Source of the DNA: Acetobacteraceae bacterium
Lineage (GTDB): Bacteria > Pseudomonadota > Alphaproteobacteria > Zavarziniales > Zavarziniaceae
Assembly: GCA_947379865.1 (NCBI GenBank)
Contig: CANCOY010000069.1
Span: 1 to 20,465, forward strand
DNA: 20,465 nt
Direction of reading: 5' to 3'
This document shows, piece by piece, positions 6,064 to 14,111 of the stretch. The notes under the pieces were generated by a model, which was given only the letters and a program-made list of their open reading frames with translations, was not told where the DNA came from and ran no database searches. A program made the position numbers and the translations under genes. The first letter of the stretch is position 1, and each line of letters opens with the position of its first letter.

Positions 6064-9000
6064 ATGAAGATCGAGCGGCGATTCACCGAAGAGGGGCGCT
6101 CGCCCTATGCTGCCTTGGCATTCCGCAAGGCAGTAAGCGAGATCCGTAACCCCGATGGGTCGGTCGTGTTCAAGCTCGATGGTATCGACGTTCCCGAGGC
6201 GTGGAGCCAGGTAGCCTGCGACGTCCTGGCGCAGAAGTATTTCCGCAAGGCCGGCATCCCCAGCCGCCTCAAGACCGTGGATGAGCCCGGCGTGCCAGAC
6301 TGGTTGCGCCGCCGCGTGCCCGATGAGGCCGCCCTTGCGGCGCTGCCGGCGGCGGAACGCACCCGCGGCGAACAGGACGCCCGGGAAGTGTTCGACCGCT
6401 TGGCCGGCACCTGGACCTATTGGGGCTGGAAGCACGGCTATTTCAATGGCGAGGCCGATGCGCGCGCGTTCTTTGATGAACTGGCGTTCATGCTGGCCGC
6501 CCAGAAGGCAGCTCCCAACTCTCCGCAGTGGTTCAACACGGGCCTCCACTGGGCCTATGGTGTTGATGGCCCGGCCCAGGGCCATTTTTACTGCGACCCC
6601 GTCACGGGCCAGTTGCAGGCCAGCGAAAGCGCCTATGAGCATCCCCAGCCCCATGCCTGCTTCATCCAGTCGATCTCTGACGATCTGGTGAACGAAGGCG
6701 GCATCATGGACCTTTGGGTCCGCGAGGCGCGTCTCTTCAAGTACGGCTCTGGCACCGGCACCAATTTCTCGTCCCTGCGCGGCGAGAACGAGCCCCTGTC
6801 GGGTGGTGGCAAGTCGTCTGGCCTGATGAGCTTCCTCAAGATCGGCGACCGGGCGGCGGGCGCGATCAAATCAGGTGGCACCACGCGCCGTGCGGCCAAG
6901 ATGGTGGTGGTCGATGTCGATCACCCCGATATCGAGGCCTATATCGACTGGAAGGTGAAGGAAGAGCAGAAAGTGGCGGCCCTTGTCGCCGGTTCCAAGC
7001 TCGCCTCCCGCCATCTCAACCTGATCATCGAGGCCACCAGCCAGGGCGAGAGCGACGCGCGGTTCGACCCCAAGCAGAACAATGCCCTGAAGAAGGAAAT
7101 CATCGCCGCCCGCAAGGTGATGATCCCCGAGAACTACATCCAGCGCGCGATCCAGTGGGCCCGCCAAGGCTATACTGAAATCGCCTTCGACAGCTATGAC
7201 ACCGACTGGGACTCCAACGCCTATCTGACCGTCTCTGGCCAGAACTCCAACAACTCCGTCCGCGTCACCGATGATTTCATCCGTGCCGTGATGGAAGATG
7301 GCAAGTGGGAACTGCGTCGTCGCATCGACGGCAAGGTTGCCCATACCCTGCCAGCGGCAGAGCTTTGGGAAAAGATCGCCGAAGCCGCCTGGTCCTGCGC
7401 TGACCCGGGTATCCAGTTCCACACCACCATCAACGACTGGCACACCTGCCCGGCCTCTGGCGAGATCCGCGCCTCCAATCCGTGCTCGGAATACATGTTC
7501 CTTGACGACACGGCCTGCAACCTTGCCTCGCTGAACCTGATGACCTTCAGGAATGCCGACGGCGGGTTCGACGTGACCGGCTTTGAGCATGCCTGCCGCC
7601 TGTGGACCGTGGTGCTTGAGGTCTCGGTTCTGATGGCGCAGTTCCCGTCGCGCCAGATTGCCGAACTCTCTTATCATTACCGCACCCTGGGCCTCGGCTT
7701 TGCCAATATCGGTGGCCTCCTGATGGCCGCCGGCCAGTCCTATGACTCTGACGAGGGCCGGGCCACCTGCGGCGCGATCTCTGCCATCATGACCGGTGTT
7801 GCCTATGCCACATCGGCAGAGATGGCGGCCGAGCTTGGCCCCTTCCCCGGCTTTGCCCCCAACCGCGATCACATGCTGCGCGTGGTGCGCAACCACCGCC
7901 GGGCCGCCCATGGTCACACAACGGGCTATGAGGGGCTGAATACCCTTCCCGTCGCCCTCGACATTGCCAATGTCCCCGAGCCTGCCATGGCCCGCGCGGC
8001 GGCGGCGGCCTGGGACCAGGCGCTCAGCCTTGGTGAAGCCCATGGCTATCGCAATGCCCAGGCCACCGTGATTGCGCCGACCGGCACCATCGGCCTGGTG
8101 ATGGATTGTGATACCACGGGTATCGAGCCTGATTTTGCCATGGTGAAGTTCAAGAAGCTGGCCGGTGGCGGTTACTTCAAGATCATCAACCAGACGGTGC
8201 CGGTTGGCCTGAAGACCCTGGGCTATAGCGATGCCCAGATCGACGACATGATCCATTATGCTGTCGGCCGTGGCACGCTTGCCGGGGCCTCTGGCATCAA
8301 CCACGCAACCCTGCGGGCCAAGGGCTTTGGCGATGCGCAGATCGAGGCCATCGAAGGTGGTCTGGCCAGCGCCTTTGACATCAAGTTCGCCTTCAACAAG
8401 TGGAGCCTGGGCGAAGCTTTCTGCACGGAGCAGCTGGGCATTCCGGCCGCCTCGCTCGACGACTTCAGCTTTGACATGCTCGCCTGGCTTGGTTTCACCA
8501 AGACGGAGATCGAACAGGCCAATCTGCACGTCTGCGGCGCCATGACCCTGGAAGGGGCACCGCATCTGAAGGACGAGCATCTGCCGGTCTTCGATTGTGC
8601 CAACCCCTGCGGCCGTATCGGCAAGCGTTACCTGTCGGTGGACAGCCACATCCTGATGATGGCGGCCTCGCAGCCGTTCATCTCTGGCGCGATCTCCAAG
8701 ACGATCAACATGCCGAGTACGGCAAGCGTCGAGGATTGCAAGGACGCCTATCTGAAGTCCTGGCGCCTTGGCCTCAAGGCAAATGCGCTCTATCGCGACG
8801 GCTCCAAGCTGAGCCAGCCGCTGGCAGCCCAGATCCTTGACGATGTGGAGGACGAAGAGCCCCTGTCGGCCGCCCAGCGTGCGCCGATCATTGCTGAACG
8901 GATCGTCGAGAAGATCGTCGAGCGTGTGGTGGCTGCCGGCCGCCAGCGTCTGCCGCAGCGCCGCAAGGGATACACCCAGAAGGCCGTTGTCGGTGGCCAC

Positions 9001-9738
9001 AAGGTCTATCTGCGCACCGGCGAATATGACGATGGTCAGCTTGGCGAGATCTTCATCGACATGCACAAGGAGGGCGCCGCCTTCCGCAGTCTGATGAACA
9101 ACTTCGCCATCGCCATCTCCATCGGCCTGCAGTATGGCGTGCCGCTTGAGGAATATGTGGAGGCCTTCACCTTCACCCGCTTCGAGCCGTCAGGCATGGT
9201 TGAGGGCAACGATGCCATCAAGATGGCAACCTCGCTGCTCGACTATGTCTTCCGCGAGCTTGCGGTCTCCTACCTTGGTCGTAACGACCTTGCCCATGTC
9301 CAGCCGGAAGATCTGCGGGTTGACGCGCTGGGTGGCGGTGCCATCGAACGCGGTGCCGCCCATGACCCGGACGACGAAGAGGAAATCGAGGCACAGCTCA
9401 GCCGCATGGCTGAGGAACGCGCCAAGACGCTGGCCTCCAATGGCTATGTCCGCTCGAACCTCTATGTGCTGAACGCGCCGCGCGGCCAGGTGGCGGCGAC
9501 CACTGTTACTGCCGGTCTCGAACTTGCGGTTGGCGGTGGTGGAACCTCCTTTGCCTATGCCGGCGTAACGGAAACGGCGATCCAGCTTGGCTCCGATGTC
9601 CGCCTTGAGCGGGTGCGGGAAGCGCGCATCAAGGGCTATGAGGGTGACGCCTGCGGCGAATGCGGCAACTTCACGCTGGTTCGCAATGGCACCTGCATGA
9701 AGTGCAACACCTGCGGGTCGACCAGCGGCTGCAGCTGA
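6064..9738 (+). CDS. nrdJ: Vitamin B12-dependent (class II) ribonucleotide reductase
   Basis: NrdJ reduces ribonucleotides to deoxyribonucleotides using adenosylcobalamin, independent of oxygen. The 1224-residue product has the full length of the proteobacterial large form. Residue 199 is a Cys in HACFIQ, the likely redox pair member. The radical-site block NPCSE gives Asn472, Cys474 and Glu476. After the barrel comes a charged linker (AERIVEKIVERVV), then a TSCPD-type domain (about 980-1090) and a C-terminal cluster with Cys1197, 1200, 1211, 1214, 1217 and 1223, probably a metal or redox tail. An ATG at 6058 directly abuts the GAAGGGG ribosome site, while ATG 6064 lies 6 bases after it and gives the usual MKIERRFT start, so I chose 6064. 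A terminator follows. Confidence 0.97.
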   Translation: MKIERRFTEEGRSPYAALAFRKAVSEIRNPDGSVVFKLDGIDVPEAWSQVACDVLAQKYFRKAGIPSRLKTVDEPGVPDWLRRRVPDEAALAALPAAERTRGEQDAREVFDRLAGTWTYWGWKHGYFNGEADARAFFDELAFMLAAQKAAPNSPQWFNTGLHWAYGVDGPAQGHFYCDPVTGQLQASESAYEHPQPHACFIQSISDDLVNEGGIMDLWVREARLFKYGSGTGTNFSSLRGENEPLSGGGKSSGLMSFLKIGDRAAGAIKSGGTTRRAAKMVVVDVDHPDIEAYIDWKVKEEQKVAALVAGSKLASRHLNLIIEATSQGESDARFDPKQNNALKKEIIAARKVMIPENYIQRAIQWARQGYTEIAFDSYDTDWDSNAYLTVSGQNSNNSVRVTDDFIRAVMEDGKWELRRRIDGKVAHTLPAAELWEKIAEAAWSCADPGIQFHTTINDWHTCPASGEIRASNPCSEYMFLDDTACNLASLNLMTFRNADGGFDVTGFEHACRLWTVVLEVSVLMAQFPSRQIAELSYHYRTLGLGFANIGGLLMAAGQSYDSDEGRATCGAISAIMTGVAYATSAEMAAELGPFPGFAPNRDHMLRVVRNHRRAAHGHTTGYEGLNTLPVALDIANVPEPAMARAAAAAWDQALSLGEAHGYRNAQATVIAPTGTIGLVMDCDTTGIEPDFAMVKFKKLAGGGYFKIINQTVPVGLKTLGYSDAQIDDMIHYAVGRGTLAGASGINHATLRAKGFGDAQIEAIEGGLASAFDIKFAFNKWSLGEAFCTEQLGIPAASLDDFSFDMLAWLGFTKTEIEQANLHVCGAMTLEGAPHLKDEHLPVFDCANPCGRIGKRYLSVDSHILMMAASQPFISGAISKTINMPSTASVEDCKDAYLKSWRLGLKANALYRDGSKLSQPLAAQILDDVEDEEPLSAAQRAPIIAERIVEKIVERVVAAGRQRLPQRRKGYTQKAVVGGHKVYLRTGEYDDGQLGEIFIDMHKEGAAFRSLMNNFAIAISIGLQYGVPLEEYVEAFTFTRFEPSGMVEGNDAIKMATSLLDYVFRELAVSYLGRNDLAHVQPEDLRVDALGGGAIERGAAHDPDDEEEIEAQLSRMAEERAKTLASNGYVRSNLYVLNAPRGQVAATTVTAGLELAVGGGGTSFAYAGVTETAIQLGSDVRLERVREARIKGYEGDACGECGNFTLVRNGTCMKCNTCGSTSGCS

Positions 9739-9758
9739 GGCAGGCAGCCCCAAATAAA

Positions 9759-9786
9759 ACGGCCGGCGGAGAGATCCGCCGGCCGT
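9759..9786. terminator. Bidirectional intrinsic terminator between nrdJ and aspS
   Basis: ACGGCCGGCGGA (9759-9770) and TCCGCCGGCCGT (9775-9786) form a perfect 12-bp GC-rich stem with a GAGA tetraloop. Reading plus, the stem is followed by CTTTGTTTCT; reading minus, by TTTTATTTG. It therefore fits termination of both converging genes, in a 77-bp gap. Confidence 0.9.
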
Positions 9787-9815
9787 CTTTGTTTCTGCCC
9801 GGGAAAAGCGCCGCT

Positions 9816-11606
9816 TCAGCTGGCGGGGGTGGGCTTCTTTTCCGGCAGGGCCAAGCGGATGTGCAGTTCGCGCAACTGCTTGGCGCTGACCTCTGACGGG
9901 GCGTTCATCATCAGGTCTTCCGCCTTCTGGTTCATGGGGAAGAGGGTGACCTCACGGATGTTCTGCTCGTCCGCCAGCAGCATCACGATACGGTCCACGC
10001 CCGGGGCCAGACCGCCGTGGGGCGGCGCGCCATAGCGGAAAGCGTTCAGCATGCCACCAAACCGGCGCTCCACCTCTTCCGGCGGATAGCCGGCAATGCG
10101 GAAGGCCTCAAGCATGGTTTCGGGGCTGTGATTGCGGATGGCCCCTGAACACAGCTCGATGCCATTGCAGACGATGTCGTACTGGAAGGCATTGATGGTG
10201 AGGGGGTCCTGGGTCTGCAGCGCCTCCATCCCGCCCTGGGGCATGGAGAAAGGGTTGTGGCTGAAGATCACCTGCTTGGCGTCCTCGTCATACTCGAACA
10301 TCGGGAAATCGACGATCCAGCAGAACTTGAACGTGCCCTCCTCGATCAGGCCAAGCTCCTGGCCGATGCGCGTGCGGGCAAGGCCTGCCAGACGTGCCGC
10401 ACTTGCCGGCTTGTCGGCGGCAAAGAATACGGAATCGCCATCCTTGACGCCGGTCTGCGCGCGAATGGCTGCCAGGCGCTCGGGATCAAGGTTCTTGGCG
10501 ATGGGGCCCTTGGCCTCACCCCCTTCAAACACGACATAGCCAAGGCCACCCGCCCCTTCGGAGCGGGCCCAATCGTTGAGCTTGTCATAGAAGCTGCGCG
10601 GCCGGCCGCCAGCGCCGGGTGCCGGGATCGCACGCACCACGCTGCCTGCCTCAACCTGCCGGGCAAACAGGCCAAAGCCCGAACCCCGGAAGATCTCCGT
10701 CACGTCGGTGATGACGATGGGGTTGCGCAGGTCCGGCTTGTCATTGCCGTACTTCAGCATGGATTCGGCAAAGGGAATGCGCGGGAACGGCGCCGGCGTC
10801 ACCACATGGGTCGAGAACTCGCGGAAAACGCCCTCTAGCACCGGTTCGATGGCGGCAAAGACATCGTCCTGCGTAACAAAGCTCATTTCGACGTCGAGTT
10901 GGTAGAACTCACCCGGGCTGCGGTCGGCGCGGGCGTCCTCGTCGCGGAAGCAGGGGGCGATCTGGAAATAGCGATCGAAACCGGCCACCATCAGCAGCTG
11001 CTTGAAGATCTGCGGTGCCTGCGGCAGGGCATAGAACTTGCCGGGATGGATGCGGCTCGGCACCAGGAAGTCGCGCGCGCCCTCGGGGCTGGACGCCGTC
11101 AGGATCGGCGTCTGGAACTCGGTAAAGCCCTGGTCGATCATGCGGCGACGCAGGCTGGAGATCACCTGGCTGCGCAACATCATGTTGCGGTGGGTCCGCT
11201 CGCGGCGCAGATCAAGATAGCGGTACTTCAGGCGCGTCTCTTCGGGGTATTCCTGCTCGCCAAAGACCGGCAGGGGCAGCTCATCGGCTGCCGACTGAAG
11301 CACAAGGTCGGCGACACGCACTTCGATCCCGCCGGTGGGCAGATTGGCGTTCACCGTCTCGGCGCTGCGGGCCACCACCTGGCCTGTCACCGTGATCACG
11401 CTCTCGGCCCGCAGGCTTTCGGCAAGGCGGAAATCGCGGGCATCAGAGTCGAGCACCACCTGGGTGATGCCGTAATGGTCGCGCAGGTCGATGAACAGCA
11501 GCTGACCGTGGTCGCGCTTGCGGTGCACCCATCCGGACAGCCGCACCGTCTCGCCCACATTGGCGGGGCGCAGGGCAACGCAGGTATGGCTCCGGTAGGC
11601 GTGCAT
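9816..11606 (-). CDS. aspS: Aspartyl-tRNA synthetase
   Basis: AspS charges tRNA with aspartate. The 596-residue product is a full bacterial-type class IIb enzyme. An N-terminal OB-fold anticodon-binding domain has LSGWVHRKRDHG (23-34) and LLFIDLRD. Then come motif 2 FRDEDARADR (220-229), the GAD insertion, and motif 3 near the end (GLAPGVDRIVMLL). His33 in RDHG replaces the leucine of the E. coli enzyme; histidine here is reported in non-discriminating AspRSs that also charge tRNA-Asn. The ATG at 11606 has a strong upstream GAGGGGG at a 6-base spacing. A TATAAG-like -10 lies at 11657-11662 on this strand. It is divergent from the Rieske oxygenase gene and shares a terminator with nrdJ. Confidence 0.98.
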   Translation of the reverse strand: MHAYRSHTCVALRPANVGETVRLSGWVHRKRDHGQLLFIDLRDHYGITQVVLDSDARDFRLAESLRAESVITVTGQVVARSAETVNANLPTGGIEVRVADLVLQSAADELPLPVFGEQEYPEETRLKYRYLDLRRERTHRNMMLRSQVISSLRRRMIDQGFTEFQTPILTASSPEGARDFLVPSRIHPGKFYALPQAPQIFKQLLMVAGFDRYFQIAPCFRDEDARADRSPGEFYQLDVEMSFVTQDDVFAAIEPVLEGVFREFSTHVVTPAPFPRIPFAESMLKYGNDKPDLRNPIVITDVTEIFRGSGFGLFARQVEAGSVVRAIPAPGAGGRPRSFYDKLNDWARSEGAGGLGYVVFEGGEAKGPIAKNLDPERLAAIRAQTGVKDGDSVFFAADKPASAARLAGLARTRIGQELGLIEEGTFKFCWIVDFPMFEYDEDAKQVIFSHNPFSMPQGGMEALQTQDPLTINAFQYDIVCNGIELCSGAIRNHSPETMLEAFRIAGYPPEEVERRFGGMLNAFRYGAPPHGGLAPGVDRIVMLLADEQNIREVTLFPMNQKAEDLMMNAPSEVSAKQLRELHIRLALPEKKPTPAS

Positions 11607-11711
11607 GGGGATCCCCCTCGGGTGAACAGAACCGCTGGGTTTTACGAGCCGCGCCCCTTATAGGCAACAGGGGGCCGCCCGGATGACGCCATAAGGCCAT
11701 GGCCCTGTGCA

Positions 11712-11740
11712 TTGCGCAGCGTCTTCCCCTTACCTAGCGT
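11712..11740 (+). promoter_or_regulatory. Weak candidate promoter of the Rieske gene
   Basis: TTGCGC (11712-11717) and TAGCGT (11735-11740) lie 17 bases apart. Only 3/6 positions match in each box. The -10 box ends 6 bases before the ATG at 11747, and no Shine-Dalgarno sequence precedes the gene, so the transcript could be leaderless. Confidence 0.2.
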
Positions 11741-11746
11741 ACCCCC

Positions 11747-12823
11747 ATGACACAGGCGCCGCACCCCCTGCCCGATTCACCCGCCACGCCCCTTGAGACA
11801 CCCAAGTGGCTGCGGGAGCTTTGGTATTTCGCCCTGCCATCACGCGCCCTGAAGGCGGGCGCCATGCTTGCCAAGACCATGCTGGGGGAGCCCATGCTGC
11901 TGGCACGCGACCAGAGCGGCAAGGTTTTTGCGCTTCGTGATATTTGTCCGCACCGCGGCATCCCCCTGTCATGCGGCCGGTTTGATGGTACCGAGGTTGA
12001 GTGCCGCTATCACGGCTGGCGATTCGATGCGGCCGGTACCTGCACCGCCATCCCCTCGCTGGTCGATGATCAGGCCGTGGATGTGGGCCGCATCGGGGTG
12101 CGCACCTACGCCGTCGCCGAGGCCCAGGGCAACATCTGGGTCTACTTCGGCGATGCTGACGATACCCTGCCCGAAGTCCCCAGTGCCCCGGGGTTTGAAG
12201 CCGGCGACCAGCGCCATGTGGAGACGATGGTGTTCTCTGGCGCCCTCGACCATGCGGTTGTCGGGCTGATGGATCCGGCACATGGTCCCTATGTGCATCG
12301 CTCTTGGTGGTGGCGGACCAAGGCATCCATGCATGCCAAGGCCAAGGCCTTTGCCCCCTCGCCTCTGGGCTTCCAGATGGTGCGCCACACGCCGTCCAGC
12401 AATTCCCTTGCCTACAAGGTGCTGGGTGGCAAGCCCGAGACGGAGATCACCTTCCGCCTGCCGTCTATCCGTATTGAAAGCATTGCGGCCGGCCGGCATC
12501 GCTTTGTTGGCATCACGGCGGTGACGCCGGTAGATGATTCATCGTGCGAGGTGAACCAGATCATGTATTGGACCATGCCCTGGCTGACCTGGCTGAAGCC
12601 TGTTTTGCGTCCCTTCATCCAGACATTCCTGAGGCAGGACAGGGACATTGTCGCCATGCAACAGGCCGGACTGCGCCATGATCCCCGGCTGATGTTGATC
12701 GATGACGCCGATACGCAGGCAAAATGGTACTTTGGCCTGAAGCGGGAATTCGCCCGGTCGCGCGCGGAAAAGCGGGAATTTATCAATCCGGTCAAGGCCC
12801 GCACCCTGCGCTGGCGCTCATGA
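11747..12823 (+). CDS. Rieske non-heme iron oxygenase (ring-hydroxylating dioxygenase alpha-type)
   Basis: The 358-residue product has the two metal sites of the Rieske oxygenase family. The [2Fe-2S] site is Cys67-Pro-His69 with Cys86-x-x-His89 (CPHRG and CRYHGW). The mononuclear iron site is Asp176-x-x-His179-x4-His184 in MDPAHGPYVH. Such enzymes use O2 and reductant to hydroxylate or demethylate aromatic or other hydrophobic substrates; the substrate here cannot be told from sequence. No ferredoxin or reductase gene is adjacent, so electrons must come from shared partners. It sits between aspS (divergent) and rnd (87 bp downstream, same strand), which suggests a housekeeping rather than catabolic role. 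The ATG at 11747 lacks a recognisable ribosome site, so the transcript could be leaderless. Confidence 0.92.
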   Translation: MTQAPHPLPDSPATPLETPKWLRELWYFALPSRALKAGAMLAKTMLGEPMLLARDQSGKVFALRDICPHRGIPLSCGRFDGTEVECRYHGWRFDAAGTCTAIPSLVDDQAVDVGRIGVRTYAVAEAQGNIWVYFGDADDTLPEVPSAPGFEAGDQRHVETMVFSGALDHAVVGLMDPAHGPYVHRSWWWRTKASMHAKAKAFAPSPLGFQMVRHTPSSNSLAYKVLGGKPETEITFRLPSIRIESIAAGRHRFVGITAVTPVDDSSCEVNQIMYWTMPWLTWLKPVLRPFIQTFLRQDRDIVAMQQAGLRHDPRLMLIDDADTQAKWYFGLKREFARSRAEKREFINPVKARTLRWRS

Positions 12824-12827
12824 CAGG

Positions 12828-12854
12828 GGTCGGCTCCGATCCAATCTGCCGACC
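12828..12854 (+). terminator. Weak hairpin after the Rieske gene
   Basis: GGTCGGC (12828-12834) and GCCGACC (12848-12854) form a 7-bp stem with a 13-base loop, followed by only three T residues. It starts 4 bases after the oxygenase stop and may attenuate transcription into rnd. The short T tract makes full termination doubtful. Confidence 0.35.
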
Positions 12855-12910
12855 TTTGCGTGCGGAAAGGCTTTCAACCGGCGCCCCGGGGCGTGTATAG
12901 GTCAGATGCA

Positions 12911-14095
12911 ATGACACTCTCCCGCACCGCCCTGAACACCGACCTCGTGACCACCACGACTGAACTCGCAGCCCTCTGCGAACGCCTCTCCCATGGCGAG
13001 TACGTGACGGTCGATACCGAGTTCATGCGCGAAAACACCTTCTGGCCCCGCCTCTGCCTGATCCAGGTGGGTGGCGCCGATGAAGCGCGCGCCATCGACC
13101 CCATGGCTGAAGGCATCGATCTGGAGCCTCTGTTTGCCCTGATGGCAAACCCGGGGATCCTCAAGGTCTTTCACGCGGCGCGGCAGGACATCGAAATTTT
13201 CCTGCACCTGTCTGGCCGGATCCCCGAACCCCTGTTCGATACGCAGGTCGCGGCCATGGTCTGTGGCTATGGCGAATCCGTGTCTTATGAAACGCTGGTG
13301 GCCAAGATCGCCCGCGCCGGTCTGGACAAGTCGTCGCGTTTCACCGACTGGGCCCGCCGCCCGCTGACAGACCGGCAGCTGCGATATGCCCTTGATGATG
13401 TCACGCACCTGCGCGACGTCTATGAGACGCTCTCTTCCGAGCTTGAGCGCACCGGCCGCTCCACCTGGCTTGATGAAGAAATGGCGATCCTGATGGACCC
13501 CGCCACCTATCGGGTTGAACCCGCCCGGGCCTGGCAGCGCATCAAGACCCGCACCTCGAACCGGCGTTTCCTCGGCGTGCTGAAGGAGATCTCGGCCTGG
13601 CGCGAAGTTGAGGCCCAGGTGCGCGACCTGCCGCGCGGGCGCATCCTGAAGGATGATGCCCTGCTTGAAATCGCCGCCAATCCGCCCGGCTCTATCGAGG
13701 ACCTCAAGCAGTTGCGCGGCGTCCCGCGTGGCTTTGCCGAGGGCCGGCTGGGCCAGGGTCTGGTGGACATGGTCAACCGTGCCCAGCCCATGCCCGATGC
13801 CGAAATGCCCGAGGTGGAGCGGAGTGTCGAGGGTGCGCGCGGCCTGGGGCCGCTGGTCGAACTGCTGAAGGTCATCCTCAAGGCCAAATGCGAGGCCCAT
13901 GACGTGGCCCAGAAGCTGGTCGCCAACTCCGCCGATCTTGAACGCATCGCCGCCGGTGATACCGATGTCCCTGCGCTGCACGGCTGGCGGGGCCAGATCT
14001 TTGGCGACGATGCCGTGGCACTCAAGGAAGGTCGCCTGGCTTTGGCGGCTGAGGGGCGGCGCGTCAAGCTTGTCCGCCTCGAACCGAAGGACTGA
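12911..14095 (+). CDS. rnd: Ribonuclease D
   Basis: RNase D is a 3'-5' exoribonuclease that trims stable RNA precursors such as tRNA 3' ends. The 394-residue product has the DEDDy catalytic set: Asp35 and Glu37 in VDTEF, Asp93 in FHAARQDIEIF, and Tyr159 with Asp163 in RYALDDVTHL. An HRDC nucleic-acid-binding domain follows (about 205-290; AWREVEAQVRDLPRGRIL and the Leu-rich helices after it), and a second helical region ends the protein. The frame is open to a GTG at 12860, but the ATG at 12911 gives the usual short N-terminus, so I use that. A TATAGG box at 12896-12901 ends only 9 bases upstream, so the leader may be very short. The stop is 16 bases from the end of the convergent protease gene. 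Confidence 0.95.
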   Translation: MTLSRTALNTDLVTTTTELAALCERLSHGEYVTVDTEFMRENTFWPRLCLIQVGGADEARAIDPMAEGIDLEPLFALMANPGILKVFHAARQDIEIFLHLSGRIPEPLFDTQVAAMVCGYGESVSYETLVAKIARAGLDKSSRFTDWARRPLTDRQLRYALDDVTHLRDVYETLSSELERTGRSTWLDEEMAILMDPATYRVEPARAWQRIKTRTSNRRFLGVLKEISAWREVEAQVRDLPRGRILKDDALLEIAANPPGSIEDLKQLRGVPRGFAEGRLGQGLVDMVNRAQPMPDAEMPEVERSVEGARGLGPLVELLKVILKAKCEAHDVAQKLVANSADLERIAAGDTDVPALHGWRGQIFGDDAVALKEGRLALAAEGRRVKLVRLEPKD

Positions 14096-14111
14096 CAGGC
14101 AGCAGCCCCCC

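Noticed and set aside
8898..8933. Repeated GATCGTCGA units within nrdJ
   Set aside because: They encode the charged helical linker (ERIVEKIVERVV) and look like codon-level repetition, not a mobile or regulatory repeat.
6871..9066. 731-codon minus-strand open frame opposite nrdJ
   Set aside because: It is fully antisense to a clear nrdJ gene and has no recognisable domain; long shadow frames are expected in high-GC DNA with strong third-position bias.
12902..13981. 359-codon minus-strand open frame opposite rnd
   Set aside because: Antisense shadow of rnd; His/Gly/Asp-rich composition typical of reverse-frame reading.
14096..14111. Possible terminator between the convergent rnd and protease genes
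   Set aside because: Only 16 bases separate the stops and they contain no inverted repeat.
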